In this document: positions 10,271-18,297 of the stretch, one piece after another | Numbering within the stretch: the stretch's first letter is position 1 | How the letters are laid out: each line of letters opens with the position of its first letter | Source: Mycobacterium sp. KBS0706 | GTDB lineage: Bacteria; Pseudomonadota; Alphaproteobacteria; DSM-16000; Inquilinaceae | NCBI RefSeq assembly: GCF_005938675.2 | Contig: NZ_VCCH02000001.1 | Location: 62,001-126,000 of the forward strand | Direction: 5' to 3' | DNA: 64,000 nt | Program-made: the position numbers and the translations under genes | Notes under the pieces: generated by a model | The model's input: only the letters and a program-made list of their open reading frames with translations | What the model was told of the DNA's origin: nothing | Database searches by the model: none

Positions 10271-12373
10271 CTACAGCTCCAGCACCACTCGGCCGCTGGC
10301 GGGCATGGCGCAGCAGACCAGCGCCTCGCCCGGGCGGGGCGTGCCGGCCGGTGGTTCGGCATAGGTCACGGCGCCCTCCACCACCCGCGCGGCGCAGGTG
10401 CCGCACAGGCCGGAGCGGCAGCTCCACGGCGCCTCGATCCCGGCCGCCTCCGCGAGGTCGAGCAGCGAGCCCTTTGACGGCTCCCAGGCCACGGTGCGGC
10501 CGGAGGCGCGGAACTCGACCTCGGCGGCGGCGACCGCGGGCGGAAGCGTCGCCGCTTCTGCCGGCTCCACCGAGCCCACGGCAAAGGCCTCGCTGCGGAT
10601 GCGCTCCGGCCGCACGCCGAGGCCGGCCAGGATCTCTCGCATCGCCTGCATGAAGCCGGCTGGACCGCAGAGATAGACGTCGTAGTCGTCGAGCGGCAGC
10701 AGCCGGCGCAGCAGCGCGGCATCGATATGGCCGGTATCGTCGTAATCCCGGCCCTGGACGTCCTGCCGCCGCGGCCGGCTGTAGCGGATATGGGTGGTCA
10801 GCGTCGGCGCCCGCGCCGCCAGCGTCCCCAGATGGGCGGCGAAGGCGTGCTCGGCCCCGTCGCGCGCGGCGTGGACGAACCATAGGCCGCGGCCGGGGTG
10901 GCGCAGCCGGTCGGGGTTGCGGCCGATGAGGTGGTTCAGCATCGCGATCATCGGCGTCACCCCGACGCCGGCCGAGAGCAGCAGCACCGGCCGGCGGCTG
11001 TCGGCATCGAGCACGAAGTCGCCGCGCGGCGCCAAAGCGCGGATCGTGTCGCCCACCCGGACCTGGTCGTGCAGCCAATGGCTGGCCAAACCGGGTCCGG
11101 TCTCGCGCTTGACGCTGATCCGGTAGATTCGGCCATCCGCCGCGTCGGACAAGGTGTAGGTGCGCCGCACCGGCTGGTCGCGGCCGGGGATGTCCAGCGC
11201 GATCGGCAGGAATTGGCCCGGCTGGTGGGCAACGACGCTGCCGCCATCCGCCGGCGTCAGCACGAAGGAGCGGATGGTCGCGCTCTCGTCCGCGATCCGG
11301 GTCACGGTGAAGGGGCGCAGCGTGTTGCGCGAAGCCTCGGCCTTTACCGCCTGCCCTGCCTCCTCCCAGGTGCCGGTGGCGGCGAGTTGCGATGCCTGTT
11401 CCGGCGCCGACCAGCGCAGCGGCACCGCATCCTCGATCCACCGCCCCTCCTCCAGCTGGAACCGCAGCAGCCGCTCCGCCCCGGCGAAGGACGCGACCTC
11501 CGGTCCGTCCCACACCACCTCGGCGGTGCCGGTCAGCAGCAGCACGCCGCCGGTGTCGAAATCGACGAAGACCAGGCCGGCGCGGGGGTCGGCCTCGATG
11601 TTGCCGAAGGTGTTGAAGTAGAAGTTGCCGACGAAGTCCGGCGCGGTCAGCACCGTGCGCCCGCCCTCCTCCACCACCCGGACGAAGCCGGACCGGCCGC
11701 CGCGGTGGGAGACGTCGACGCCCTCGGACGGCGCGTCGCCCGCCCTCGCTTCAGCCGAGCGGGTGGCGATGAAGAACGTGTCAGCCGCTGCGACCAGCGC
11801 CGCCGCCCTCGAGGAGAGCACCGGCCCTTCGGCATGCACCGGCCGGGCCTCGCCCAGGCTGTCCGGCTCGGCGACGAAGCTGGGCCTGCGCGCCTGGATG
11901 TATTGCGGGCAGTTGCCGAAGCTCTGCCCGACCGTGACGGCGAAGCGGCCATCGGCCCATTCGCTGACGGTGCCGTTCATCCGGTTGCGCCGCCTTGTCT
12001 CCAGCTGGATGCCGAGCAGCCCGACCGGCGCGCCGGCGGCGAGGTTGTGGCCCAGCGGGTCGCCATAGGCCGGCCGCGCCGCCACCGTCAGGGTGCGCGG
12101 ATCGGGCGAGCGCAGGAAGCCCGGCCGGCCGGACAGGATCGAGGCCCAGGGCCGGCCCTGCCGGTCGAGGCTGCCGACCACGATGAAGGGCAGCATGGCG
12201 AAGAAATCGCGATGCTGGTCCGGCATGATGCCGCGGATCGCCCGGCGGCCGGCCGGCGCCATCCGCTCGCGCACTCCGGCGCGGGCCTGGGCGGCCAGCT
12301 CGCCGGGATGGAAGGGCGGCGCGTCATGCGGCCAGCCGGGCAGCGGCGCGGGGATTGTGACGGTCTCGGGCAT
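10271..12373 (-). CDS. PNPOx-like / ferredoxin reductase / 2Fe-2S ferredoxin three-domain fusion oxidoreductase
   Basis: A 700-residue cytoplasmic redox protein in three parts. Residues about 40-300 form a pyridoxamine-phosphate-oxidase-like flavin-binding split barrel. Residues about 330-600 form a ferredoxin-NADP-reductase module with the FAD motif RTYTLSDA and the nucleotide motif LLSAGVGVTPMIAML. The C-terminal 65 residues are a plant-type ferredoxin with Cys652, Cys657, Cys660 and a Cys pair near 687. Electrons would pass from NAD(P)H via flavin to the iron-sulfur cluster or the reverse; the partner is unknown. The ATG at 12373 follows a GAGGTG ribosome site. A four-base-coupled membrane trio lies downstream. 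Confidence 0.88.
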   Translation of the reverse strand: MPETVTIPAPLPGWPHDAPPFHPGELAAQARAGVRERMAPAGRRAIRGIMPDQHRDFFAMLPFIVVGSLDRQGRPWASILSGRPGFLRSPDPRTLTVAARPAYGDPLGHNLAAGAPVGLLGIQLETRRRNRMNGTVSEWADGRFAVTVGQSFGNCPQYIQARRPSFVAEPDSLGEARPVHAEGPVLSSRAAALVAAADTFFIATRSAEARAGDAPSEGVDVSHRGGRSGFVRVVEEGGRTVLTAPDFVGNFYFNTFGNIEADPRAGLVFVDFDTGGVLLLTGTAEVVWDGPEVASFAGAERLLRFQLEEGRWIEDAVPLRWSAPEQASQLAATGTWEEAGQAVKAEASRNTLRPFTVTRIADESATIRSFVLTPADGGSVVAHQPGQFLPIALDIPGRDQPVRRTYTLSDAADGRIYRISVKRETGPGLASHWLHDQVRVGDTIRALAPRGDFVLDADSRRPVLLLSAGVGVTPMIAMLNHLIGRNPDRLRHPGRGLWFVHAARDGAEHAFAAHLGTLAARAPTLTTHIRYSRPRRQDVQGRDYDDTGHIDAALLRRLLPLDDYDVYLCGPAGFMQAMREILAGLGVRPERIRSEAFAVGSVEPAEAATLPPAVAAAEVEFRASGRTVAWEPSKGSLLDLAEAAGIEAPWSCRSGLCGTCAARVVEGAVTYAEPPAGTPRPGEALVCCAMPASGRVVLEL

Positions 12374-12400
12374 GATGCACCTCAAGAGAGGCTGTGCTGA

Positions 12401-12561
12401 TCGGATAGGCCCCAGCCCCCTCACCCTCCCGCCGCCTTCGGCGTCGGGCCCCTCCCTCTCCCCGAGGAGAGGGATTGAGATGGCGCCCGTTCACCTCTCC
12501 TTGGGGAGAGGTCGAAATCGCGTCAGCGATTTCGGGTGAGGGGGTGGCTCCGGCCTATCGG
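12401..12561. repeat. Large imperfect inverted intergenic repeat
   Basis: The ends mirror each other: TCGGATAGGCC..AGCC..CCCTCACCC on the left matches the complement of GGGTGAGGG..GGCT..GGCCTATCG on the right. Inside are smaller hairpins (CTCTCCCCGAGGAGAG, CTCTCCTTGGGGAGAG and AAATCGCGTCAGCGATTT). There is no coding potential. It fills most of the space between the oxidoreductase start and the GST stop and belongs to the same broad class as the elements at 5353 and 27245. Confidence 0.8.
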
Positions 12562-12572
12562 TGCGAACCGGA

Positions 12573-13202
12573 TCAAGCGGCGACGGCGGTGCGCGGCATC
12601 GGCACGAAGCCGGGCAGCGCCTCGACCCGGGCGAGCCAGGCGCGGATATTCGGATAGGCCTGCAGCGAGACCCCGCCCTCCGGCGCCACCGCGGTATAGG
12701 TGTAGTTCGCGACGTCGGCGATGGTCGGCTGCGGGCCGGCCAGGAAGCCGCCCTTGGCCAGATGCGCCTCCATCACCCCGTAGAGGCGGGCGGCGATCGA
12801 CTTGGCGCGCTCATGGTCGAGCTGGGCCTTGAACACGGTGACCAGGCGCGCCGCTGCCGGGCCATAGGCCAGGAAGCCGGCGGCCACGGATAGCCAGCGC
12901 TGCACCTCCGCCGCAGCCAGCGGGTCGCGCGGCAGCCAGCGACCGGCCTCGTCGTAGCGGCCGGCGAGATAGACCAGGATGGCATTGCTGTCGGCCAGGG
13001 CGACGTCCCCGTCCTCGATCGCCGGCACTTGGCCGAAGGGGCTGCGCGCCAGGAAATCCGGGGTCTTGTGCTCACCGCCCGGCAGGTCGACGTCGATCGC
13101 CTCGAAAGGCAGCCCCAGCAGCGACAGGAACAGCTCGACCCGATGGGAATGCCCTGACAGGCCGAAGCGGTAGAGGCGGATGGGCTGGGCGGGGACGGGC
13201 AT
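12573..13202 (-). CDS. Glutathione S-transferase family protein
   Basis: A 209-residue GST of normal length. The thioredoxin-fold N-terminal domain begins IRLYRFGLSGHSHRVELFLSLLG; the putative catalytic Ser lies in LSGHSHR, and the cis-Pro and glutathione gamma-glutamyl contacts lie in FGQVPAIEDGDVALADSNAI. The all-helical C-terminal domain contains the N-capping motif TIADVANYTY. Conjugation or peroxidase activity on an unknown electrophile is expected from the family. It is divergent from a LysR regulator at 13310, with a near-perfect palindrome between them, so control by that regulator is likely. Confidence 0.9.
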   Translation of the reverse strand: MPVPAQPIRLYRFGLSGHSHRVELFLSLLGLPFEAIDVDLPGGEHKTPDFLARSPFGQVPAIEDGDVALADSNAILVYLAGRYDEAGRWLPRDPLAAAEVQRWLSVAAGFLAYGPAAARLVTVFKAQLDHERAKSIAARLYGVMEAHLAKGGFLAGPQPTIADVANYTYTAVAPEGGVSLQAYPNIRAWLARVEALPGFVPMPRTAVAA

Positions 13203-13244
13203 GGCGGCGGCCTTTCAGGAAGTGTTGCTGTCACCAAGATGCCC

Positions 13245-13265
13245 ATTCCTCCATTCATGGAGAAT
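13245..13265. promoter_or_regulatory. Candidate LysR operator in the GST/LysR divergent region
   Basis: The palindrome has arms CTCCAT and ATGGAG around a two-base centre, with ATT and AAT outside them. It lies between the divergent starts at 13202 and 13310, where LysR proteins usually bind to control both genes. Its role is inferred from position and symmetry only. Confidence 0.5.
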
Positions 13266-13309
13266 GCACGTGCTTGACAGATCACCATTTCAATCAGCGG
13301 AATAATCCG

Positions 13310-14230
13310 ATGGACCGGCTGGACAGCATGCGCATCTTCGTCGCCGTGGCCGAGGCCGGCGGCTTCGCCCCCGCCGCCCGGCGCCTGGCCCTGTCGCCGC
13401 CCGCCGTGACCCGTGCCGTCGCGGCGGTGGAGGAGCGGATCGGCGCCCGCCTGCTGCACCGGACCACCCGGGTGGTCCGGCTGACCGAGGCCGGCACCCG
13501 TTTCCTGGAGGATTGCCGCCGCATCCTGGCCGAGCTCGAGGAGGCCGAGGCCGCCGCAGCCGGACTGCATGCCGAGCCGCGCGGCCCGGTCGCGGTCACC
13601 GCGCCGGTGCTGTTCGGCCGGCTGCATGTGGCGCCGGTGCTGTTCGCGGTTGCCGGCCGTTATCCGGGGCTGGTGGTGCGCAGCTTCTTCATCGACCGCA
13701 TCGTCCATCTGGCCGAGGAGGGTTACGACGTCGCCGTGCGCATCGCCGAGCTGCCGGATTCCGGCCTCAGCGCCGTCCGCGTCGGCTCGGTGCGGCGCAT
13801 CGTCTGCGCCGCGCCCGCCTATCTGGCGGCGCATGGCACGCCGCGCAGCCCGGCCGAGCTGGCGGAGCACGAGGCGATCCCGTTCAGCCAGGGCTCGGCG
13901 ACGCGGGACTGGGTGTTCCACCGCGGCGACCCGACCGGGGCGGTCGGCCAGACCGAGACGATCACGCCGCGGGCGAGGCTGATCGTGAACCAGGCCGATG
14001 TCGCGGTGGCGGCGGCGGTGGCGGGGCATGGCCTGACCCGGGTGATGTCCTACCAGGCGGCGGCGGCGATCCGGGCTGGGGAGCTGGTGGTGCTGATGGA
14101 GGAATTCGAGCCGCCGCCGATCCCGATCCATGTCGTGCACCAGGAAGGCCGCCGCGCCTCCGCCCGGGTGCGGGCCCTGGTCGACTTTCTGGCCGAGGGG
14201 CTGCGGGCCGACCCGACGCTGCGGGGCTAG
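13310..14230 (+). CDS. LysR-family transcriptional regulator (CrgA/YafC-like subgroup)
   Basis: A 306-residue regulator. The winged helix-turn-helix occupies residues 1-60 (MRIFVAVAEAGGFAPAARRL, then LSPPAVTRAVAAVEERIG), followed by the linker RLLHRTTRVVRLTEAG and the type-2 periplasmic-binding-fold effector domain. The HRTTR linker sequence is typical of the CrgA/DsdC-like branch that often controls an adjacent oxidoreductase or GST. The ATG at 13310 aligns with the family start; a TTG at 13274 would add 12 residues. It is divergent from the GST gene and likely represses or activates it in response to an unknown electrophile. Confidence 0.92.
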   Translation: MDRLDSMRIFVAVAEAGGFAPAARRLALSPPAVTRAVAAVEERIGARLLHRTTRVVRLTEAGTRFLEDCRRILAELEEAEAAAAGLHAEPRGPVAVTAPVLFGRLHVAPVLFAVAGRYPGLVVRSFFIDRIVHLAEEGYDVAVRIAELPDSGLSAVRVGSVRRIVCAAPAYLAAHGTPRSPAELAEHEAIPFSQGSATRDWVFHRGDPTGAVGQTETITPRARLIVNQADVAVAAAVAGHGLTRVMSYQAAAAIRAGELVVLMEEFEPPPIPIHVVHQEGRRASARVRALVDFLAEGLRADPTLRG

Positions 14231-14273
14231 CCGCGCCGCACCAGTATGCTGCCGCAGAGGATGCCGCGGCGCC

Positions 14274-15317
14274 TCAGTGCCCGTGTCGATGATGGAGGTC
14301 GGGGTAGTGCGGGTGCCGGTGCACCAGAGGCGCATGCCGGTGCCAATGCGTGTGCGGCTCGCCCGGAGGAGCTTCCGGCCCATGCTCGTGCTGGTGGTGC
14401 TCGTCGTGCCGGTGGCGATGTTCGTGGCCAATTGCCTCATGAGCATGCTCGTGGTCGTGCCGCTCGGACAGGTGAAGCCACAGGCCGACAGCCATCAGGC
14501 ACCCGGCGACCAGCAGAGTGGTCGACAGCGGCTCCCCGAGGAGTGCGACGGCCAGGACCGCCCCGACGAAGGGCGCGAGCGAGAAATACGCCCCGGTGCG
14601 GGCGGTGCCGAGATGGCGCAGCCCGAGGACGAACAGGGCGAGGCTGACGCCATAGCCCAGAAAGCCGACGACCGCGGCGGCCAGGACGGTGCCCGGGGGC
14701 GGCAGCGTCGCGCCACTGGCGAAGGCCAGGGCCAAATTGACCGTGCCGGCGACGAGTCCCTTGACCATGGCGATCTGGACCGGGTCGGCCGAAGAGAGCT
14801 TGCGCGTCAGGTTGTTGTCGATACCCCAGCACAGGCAGGCTCCCGCGACCAGCAGGGCGCCCCACTCGACCGCAGCCCTCCCCTGCCAGGACAGGAGTGC
14901 CGCGCCCGCCAGGATCGTGAAAGCCCCCAGCAGCAGGCGGCGGTCGACATTCTCGCGGAACGCCAGCCAGGCCAGCGCCATCGTCGCCAGACCCTCGAGG
15001 TTGAGCAGGAGTGAGGCGCTGGCAGCATCCGTGCGGGCGAGGCCGAACATCAGGAGCAGCGGCCCGCCGATGCCCCCTGCCAGGATCACCAGGGCCAGCC
15101 AGGGCAGGTCCGAGAGCCGCAGCGGCGCCTCGATCTCAGGCAGCCGGAGAGCCGCCCGGGAAAGATGGACGGCCGCCAGGCCGATCCCGGCACCGAGGTA
15201 CAGCAGGCCGGCCATCATCCAGGGATCGACCGAGCCCAAGAGGAGCTTGGCGAGCGGCGTGCTGGCGCCGAACAGAACAGCGGACAGCAGGGCGAGGGGA
15301 ATGCCGATGCGGGTCAT
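14274..15317 (-). CDS. EamA/DMT-family exporter with a histidine-rich C-terminal tail
   Basis: A 347-residue drug/metabolite transporter with about ten membrane helices in two EamA repeats over residues 5-283. The last 61 residues (287-347) are a hydrophilic tail holding 23 histidines in HDHEHAH- and HRHPH-type runs, encoded at 14277-14459. Such tails usually bind Zn, Ni or Co and occur on CDF and ZIP transporters; on a DMT protein this suggests that the exported substrate or its control involves a transition metal, which is inference. The gene is convergent with the LysR at 13310 and lies alone on its strand. Confidence 0.9.
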   Translation of the reverse strand: MTRIGIPLALLSAVLFGASTPLAKLLLGSVDPWMMAGLLYLGAGIGLAAVHLSRAALRLPEIEAPLRLSDLPWLALVILAGGIGGPLLLMFGLARTDAASASLLLNLEGLATMALAWLAFRENVDRRLLLGAFTILAGAALLSWQGRAAVEWGALLVAGACLCWGIDNNLTRKLSSADPVQIAMVKGLVAGTVNLALAFASGATLPPPGTVLAAAVVGFLGYGVSLALFVLGLRHLGTARTGAYFSLAPFVGAVLAVALLGEPLSTTLLVAGCLMAVGLWLHLSERHDHEHAHEAIGHEHRHRHDEHHQHEHGPEAPPGEPHTHWHRHAPLVHRHPHYPDLHHRHGH

Positions 15318-15375
15318 AGCACGACTCTAGCCCGGCGGCCGGCCTGTGGTCACGACGAACCGCGGCGCCCGCGTC

Positions 15376-16203
15376 TTACCCCGCCCGCGCCACCATCTCC
15401 ACGGGCGCGATCAGGCCTCGCTCCACCGCCGCCATGACGTTGCCGACGCGCTGTGGTGCCCCCGGCCCCATCAGGAGATGCGGGCCGAGCGGCGACGGCC
15501 CGCGGGCGGCCGCCCGCTCGCGCATCTCGCGGCCGAGACGCAGCGCCAGGTCGCTTCGGTCGTGCTCCGCCTCGATCGTGAAGCCGGCCTCCCGCAGCAG
15601 CCGGCGATAGGTCTCGGGCGGCTCGACGAAGCTGGTGCCCGGCTCGGCCGCCCAGGGCATCGGATAGGGCAGATCGCCCTCCCCCGTCCGCATCACGTCG
15701 TAGACGGCGAAGCGCGCGTCCGGCTTCAGCACCCGTCGCACCTCGGCAAACAGCGTCGCCTTGTCGGCGATGTTCATGCCGACATGGATCAGCGTGGCCG
15801 CGTCGAAGGCGCCGTCCGGGAATGGCATGGCCAGGGCGCTGCCCTGGTAGAACAAAGCTCGGCCGGCCAAGCCGCAGCGGCGCGTCAGGGCCTCGGCGGC
15901 CTCGACGAACTCGGCCGTCAGGTCGATGCCGGTGACGCGGCAGCCCTGCGCCGCCGCGATGTGCCGGGCCGGGCCGCCGACGCCGCAGCCGACATCGAGC
16001 AGATGCAGTTCCGGCCCGAGGCCGAGATCCCGCGCCAGCTCCGCCGTCGCGGCTGGCCCGCCGAGATGGAACTCGTCGGCGCCGGACAGGTCGCCGGGCT
16101 GGAGATGATCGATGTCCTTGCCGGCGGCCCGCAGCGCGTCGAGGAACGCCTGCTCGATGCCGCTGCGGCCGTAATGCCGCGCGACCTGATGCTCGGCCTC
16201 CAT
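15376..16203 (-). CDS. SAM-dependent methyltransferase, class I
   Basis: A 275-residue cytoplasmic methyltransferase. Motif I is LLDVGCGVGGPARHIA, motif II is the acidic VTGIDLT, and the post-motif region reads GSALAMPFPDGAFDAA. The arrangement resembles the UbiE/sterol-methyltransferase-like Methyltransf_11 group with sarcosine/dimethylglycine methyltransferase flavour (HYGRSGIEQAFL near the N-terminus). The substrate cannot be read. A clear AGGAG ribosome site precedes the ATG. The azoreductase gene lies 42 bases upstream on the same strand, so the two may be co-transcribed and under the divergent LysR regulator. Confidence 0.88.
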   Translation of the reverse strand: MEAEHQVARHYGRSGIEQAFLDALRAAGKDIDHLQPGDLSGADEFHLGGPAATAELARDLGLGPELHLLDVGCGVGGPARHIAAAQGCRVTGIDLTAEFVEAAEALTRRCGLAGRALFYQGSALAMPFPDGAFDAATLIHVGMNIADKATLFAEVRRVLKPDARFAVYDVMRTGEGDLPYPMPWAAEPGTSFVEPPETYRRLLREAGFTIEAEHDRSDLALRLGREMRERAAARGPSPLGPHLLMGPGAPQRVGNVMAAVERGLIAPVEMVARAG

Positions 16204-16245
16204 GGCGATCTCCTGTGGTTCAATCCCATCCTATCGCAGGCGAGA

Positions 16246-16878
16246 TCAGAACGTCTTCGCCACCGCCTCCGCGCGGCGCTTCGCCTCGGCCCGCGCCTGC
16301 GTGTCCACCTCCGGCCCGAACAGCGTCTTCTCGACCGTGATCGCGGTGATGTCGGTGATGCCGATGAAGCGCAGCCACATCTCCACATACGGCCTCTGGA
16401 AGTCGAAGCCGGCGGCGGGAGTGAAGGCCGAGGGGCCATAGTCGAGCCCGCGGGCGTAGATCACCGCCGCCTTCCGGCCCGGCAGCAGGCCGGAGAAGCC
16501 CTGCTCGGTGAAGGAGAACAGCACGTCCTTCTGCGACACCACGTCGATCAGGTGCTTCAGCTTGTACGGAATGCCGAAATTCCACAGCGGCACGGCGAAG
16601 AGCAGCCGGTCGGCTTCATGGAAGGGCCGCGCCAGCTCGCGGACCCGGCGCCATGCGGTCTCCTGCGCTTCGGTCAGCGGCGTGCCGGAAAGCCCCGCAT
16701 ATTTCGCCTCCATCGCCGCGCCGTCGAATTCCGGCAGGTCGACGGCCCAGAGGTCGAGCGTCTCGACCTCGTCGTCGGGATGGGTCGACTGGTAGGCGGC
16801 GAGGAAGGCGCGCGCGACCTCGATCGAGGCCGAGCGCTGCTTGCGGGGGGACGCTTCGACATAGAGCAGCCGTGCCAT
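16246..16878 (-). CDS. azoR: FMN-dependent NADH:quinone reductase / azoreductase
   Basis: A 210-residue flavodoxin-2-fold protein, the usual AzoR length. The phosphate-binding loop for FMN is SPRKQRSAS near residue 10, and PLWNFGIPYKLKHLIDVV is the conserved stretch that contacts the flavin ring. The family reduces quinones and azo dyes in two-electron steps and protects against thiol and quinone stress. An AGGAGA ribosome site precedes the ATG. It is divergent from a LysR gene, with an inverted repeat between them, an arrangement typical of quinone-responsive azoreductase control. Confidence 0.92.
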   Translation of the reverse strand: MARLLYVEASPRKQRSASIEVARAFLAAYQSTHPDDEVETLDLWAVDLPEFDGAAMEAKYAGLSGTPLTEAQETAWRRVRELARPFHEADRLLFAVPLWNFGIPYKLKHLIDVVSQKDVLFSFTEQGFSGLLPGRKAAVIYARGLDYGPSAFTPAAGFDFQRPYVEMWLRFIGITDITAITVEKTLFGPEVDTQARAEAKRRAEAVAKTF

Positions 16879-16910
16879 GGCGATTCTCCTGCTGGGATGG
16901 GCTCAGGCTA

Positions 16911-16967
16911 GCGGCTCGCCGTTCAGAGGATAAGCGAATAGATTCTATGAGATTGATGGCGAGCCGC
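16911..16967. promoter_or_regulatory. Nested inverted repeats in the azoR/LysR divergent region
   Basis: A perfect 10-base inverted pair, GCGGCTCGCC at 16911-16920 and GGCGAGCCGC at 16958-16967, encloses a smaller AT-rich palindrome ATAGATTCTAT at 16938-16948. The inner one fits the T-N11-A form of LysR sites and sits about 35 bases before the regulator's ATG. Likely operator for both genes. Confidence 0.6.
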
Positions 16968-16981
16968 GATATATTGACATC

Positions 16982-17830
16982 ATGTTCGAGACCGAGTTGC
17001 TGCGCAGCTTCGTGGCGGTGGCGGAGCTGCAGGGCTTCACCCGCGCCGCGGAGCACCTTCACCTCACCCAGTCGACGGTGAGCGCCCAGATCCGCCGCCT
17101 GGAGGACCAGGCCGGCCGGCCGCTGCTGCGGCGCAGCACCCGTAGCGTGGCGCTGACCGAGGCCGGCGAGACGCTGCTGGGCTATGCCCGCAGCATCCTG
17201 CGGCTGAACCAGGACGCCCGGGCCAGCCTGTCGGCATCCTCGCTGGCCGGGGGGATTCGGATCGGCGCGTCGGAGGATGTCGCCGGCTCCGGCCTGCCGG
17301 AGATCCTGCGGCGCTTCGGGGCGCAGCATCCGGCTGTGCGGATCGAGGTCGAGGTCGGCATCGCCACCACGCTGTTCCGGGCGCTGGAGGGCGGCCGGCT
17401 GGACCTGATCCTGTGCAGCCGCTGCCATGGCGACGGCCGCGGCTGGACGCTGTGGCGCGAGCCGCTGGCCTGGGCCGCCGCGGCGGACCTGGGTGACCTG
17501 CCCGACCCGATCCCCCTGGCCTTCTTCCCGGAGCCCTGCCCGTACCGCGAGGCGGCTTTGGCGGGGCTGGCCGGGGCCCGGCGGCCCTGGCGGATCGCCT
17601 ATGTCAGCCCCAGCGTCGCCGGTGTCCGCGCCGCGGCCCTGGCCGGGCTGGCGGTGACGCCGCTGCCGCTGAGCGCGATCGGGCCCGGGCTGCGGATACT
17701 GGAGCCGGAGGACGGGCTGCCGCCGCTGCCGGAGATCGAGTTCGTGGTCTGCACCGCGGGCCCGTCCGAGCCGGCCCGGGCGCTGGCCGAGACGCTGCGG
17801 CAATCGGTTGGCCAATTGGGACGGCCCTAA
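16982..17830 (+). CDS. LysR-family transcriptional regulator, divergent from azoR
   Basis: A 282-residue LysR protein. The DNA-binding region is FETELLRSFVAVAELQGFTRAAEHL with recognition helix LTQSTVSAQIRRLEDQAG, followed by the effector domain (IRIGASEDVAG onward). It lacks the usual length by about 15 residues at the C-terminus. Its stop overlaps the convergent SMR gene by four bases. Position argues that it controls azoR (and perhaps the methyltransferase behind it) through the inverted repeat at 16911-16967; the inducer is probably a quinone or azo compound, which is inference. Confidence 0.92.
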   Translation: MFETELLRSFVAVAELQGFTRAAEHLHLTQSTVSAQIRRLEDQAGRPLLRRSTRSVALTEAGETLLGYARSILRLNQDARASLSASSLAGGIRIGASEDVAGSGLPEILRRFGAQHPAVRIEVEVGIATTLFRALEGGRLDLILCSRCHGDGRGWTLWREPLAWAAAADLGDLPDPIPLAFFPEPCPYREAALAGLAGARRPWRIAYVSPSVAGVRAAALAGLAVTPLPLSAIGPGLRILEPEDGLPPLPEIEFVVCTAGPSEPARALAETLRQSVGQLGRP

Positions 17831-18156
17831 GCCGGCAGCAGCTTGAGCGCGACCACGCCGCCGAGGATGGCGAGGATGGCGGCGAGGCGGGCGGGGCCCA
17901 TCGCCTCGCCGAACAGCAGCAGCCCGGCGGTGACCGACCCGACCGCGCCGATCCCGGTCCAGACCGCATAGGCGGTGCCGAGCGGCAGCACCTTCAGCGC
18001 CTGAGTCAGGAGGCCGAGGAAGACCACCAGCGCCGCCACCGACGCCGCGGTCCAGCCGAGGCGGCTGTAGCCGTCGGAGTATTTCGTGGTCACGGCCCAG
18101 ACCACGTCGGCGATGCCGGACAGGACCAGCATCGCCCAGGCGAGGGAGTTCGACAT
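17827..18156 (-). CDS. Small multidrug resistance (SMR) transporter, SugE/Gdx-like, with Asp for the key Glu
   Basis: A 109-residue four-helix inner-membrane exporter. KYSDGYSRL, the LPLGTAYAVWTGIGAVGS block of helix 3 and GEAMGPARLAAI of helix 4 match the guanidinium-exporter (SugE/Gdx) branch. In that family the single essential membrane carboxylate is a Glu in GLLEVVWA; here the aligned sequence is GIADVVWA, with Asp17. Asp keeps the charge but should shift its pKa and reach, so substrate range or coupling may differ. The gene follows a 38-codon hydrophobic ORF by 12 bases and converges on the LysR gene. Confidence 0.9.
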   Translation of the reverse strand: MSNSLAWAMLVLSGIADVVWAVTTKYSDGYSRLGWTAASVAALVVFLGLLTQALKVLPLGTAYAVWTGIGAVGSVTAGLLLFGEAMGPARLAAILAILGGVVALKLLPA

Positions 18157-18168
18157 CGCCGCCTCCCC

Positions 18169-18285
18169 TCAACCGAGCTTGATCACGGCGACGCCGGCCA
18201 GCACGGTGGTGACGTAGATGGCGCCGGCCTGGACTGCGAGCAGCCCGCCGGCCAGGAGCGAGATCCGGACGAACAGGGTTTCCAT
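18169..18285 (-). CDS. Predicted 38-residue single-helix membrane protein upstream of the SMR gene
   Basis: The reading frame starts METLFVRISLLAGG, is hydrophobic almost throughout and ends VAVIKLG. A GGAGAA ribosome site stands seven bases before the ATG. It ends 12 bases before the SMR start, so it is very probably co-transcribed. The C-terminal GVAVIKLG resembles the end of SMR helix 4 (GVVALKLLPA), so it could be a remnant of a second SMR gene, or a small partner or regulator of the exporter. Both ideas are inference. Confidence 0.55.
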   Translation of the reverse strand: METLFVRISLLAGGLLAVQAGAIYVTTVLAGVAVIKLG

Positions 18286-18297
18286 TGCGAATTCTCC

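Noticed and set aside
12401..12561. Insertion sequence remnant
   Set aside because: It has inverted ends but no transposase fragment and no clear target duplication; the intergenic repeat explanation is simpler.
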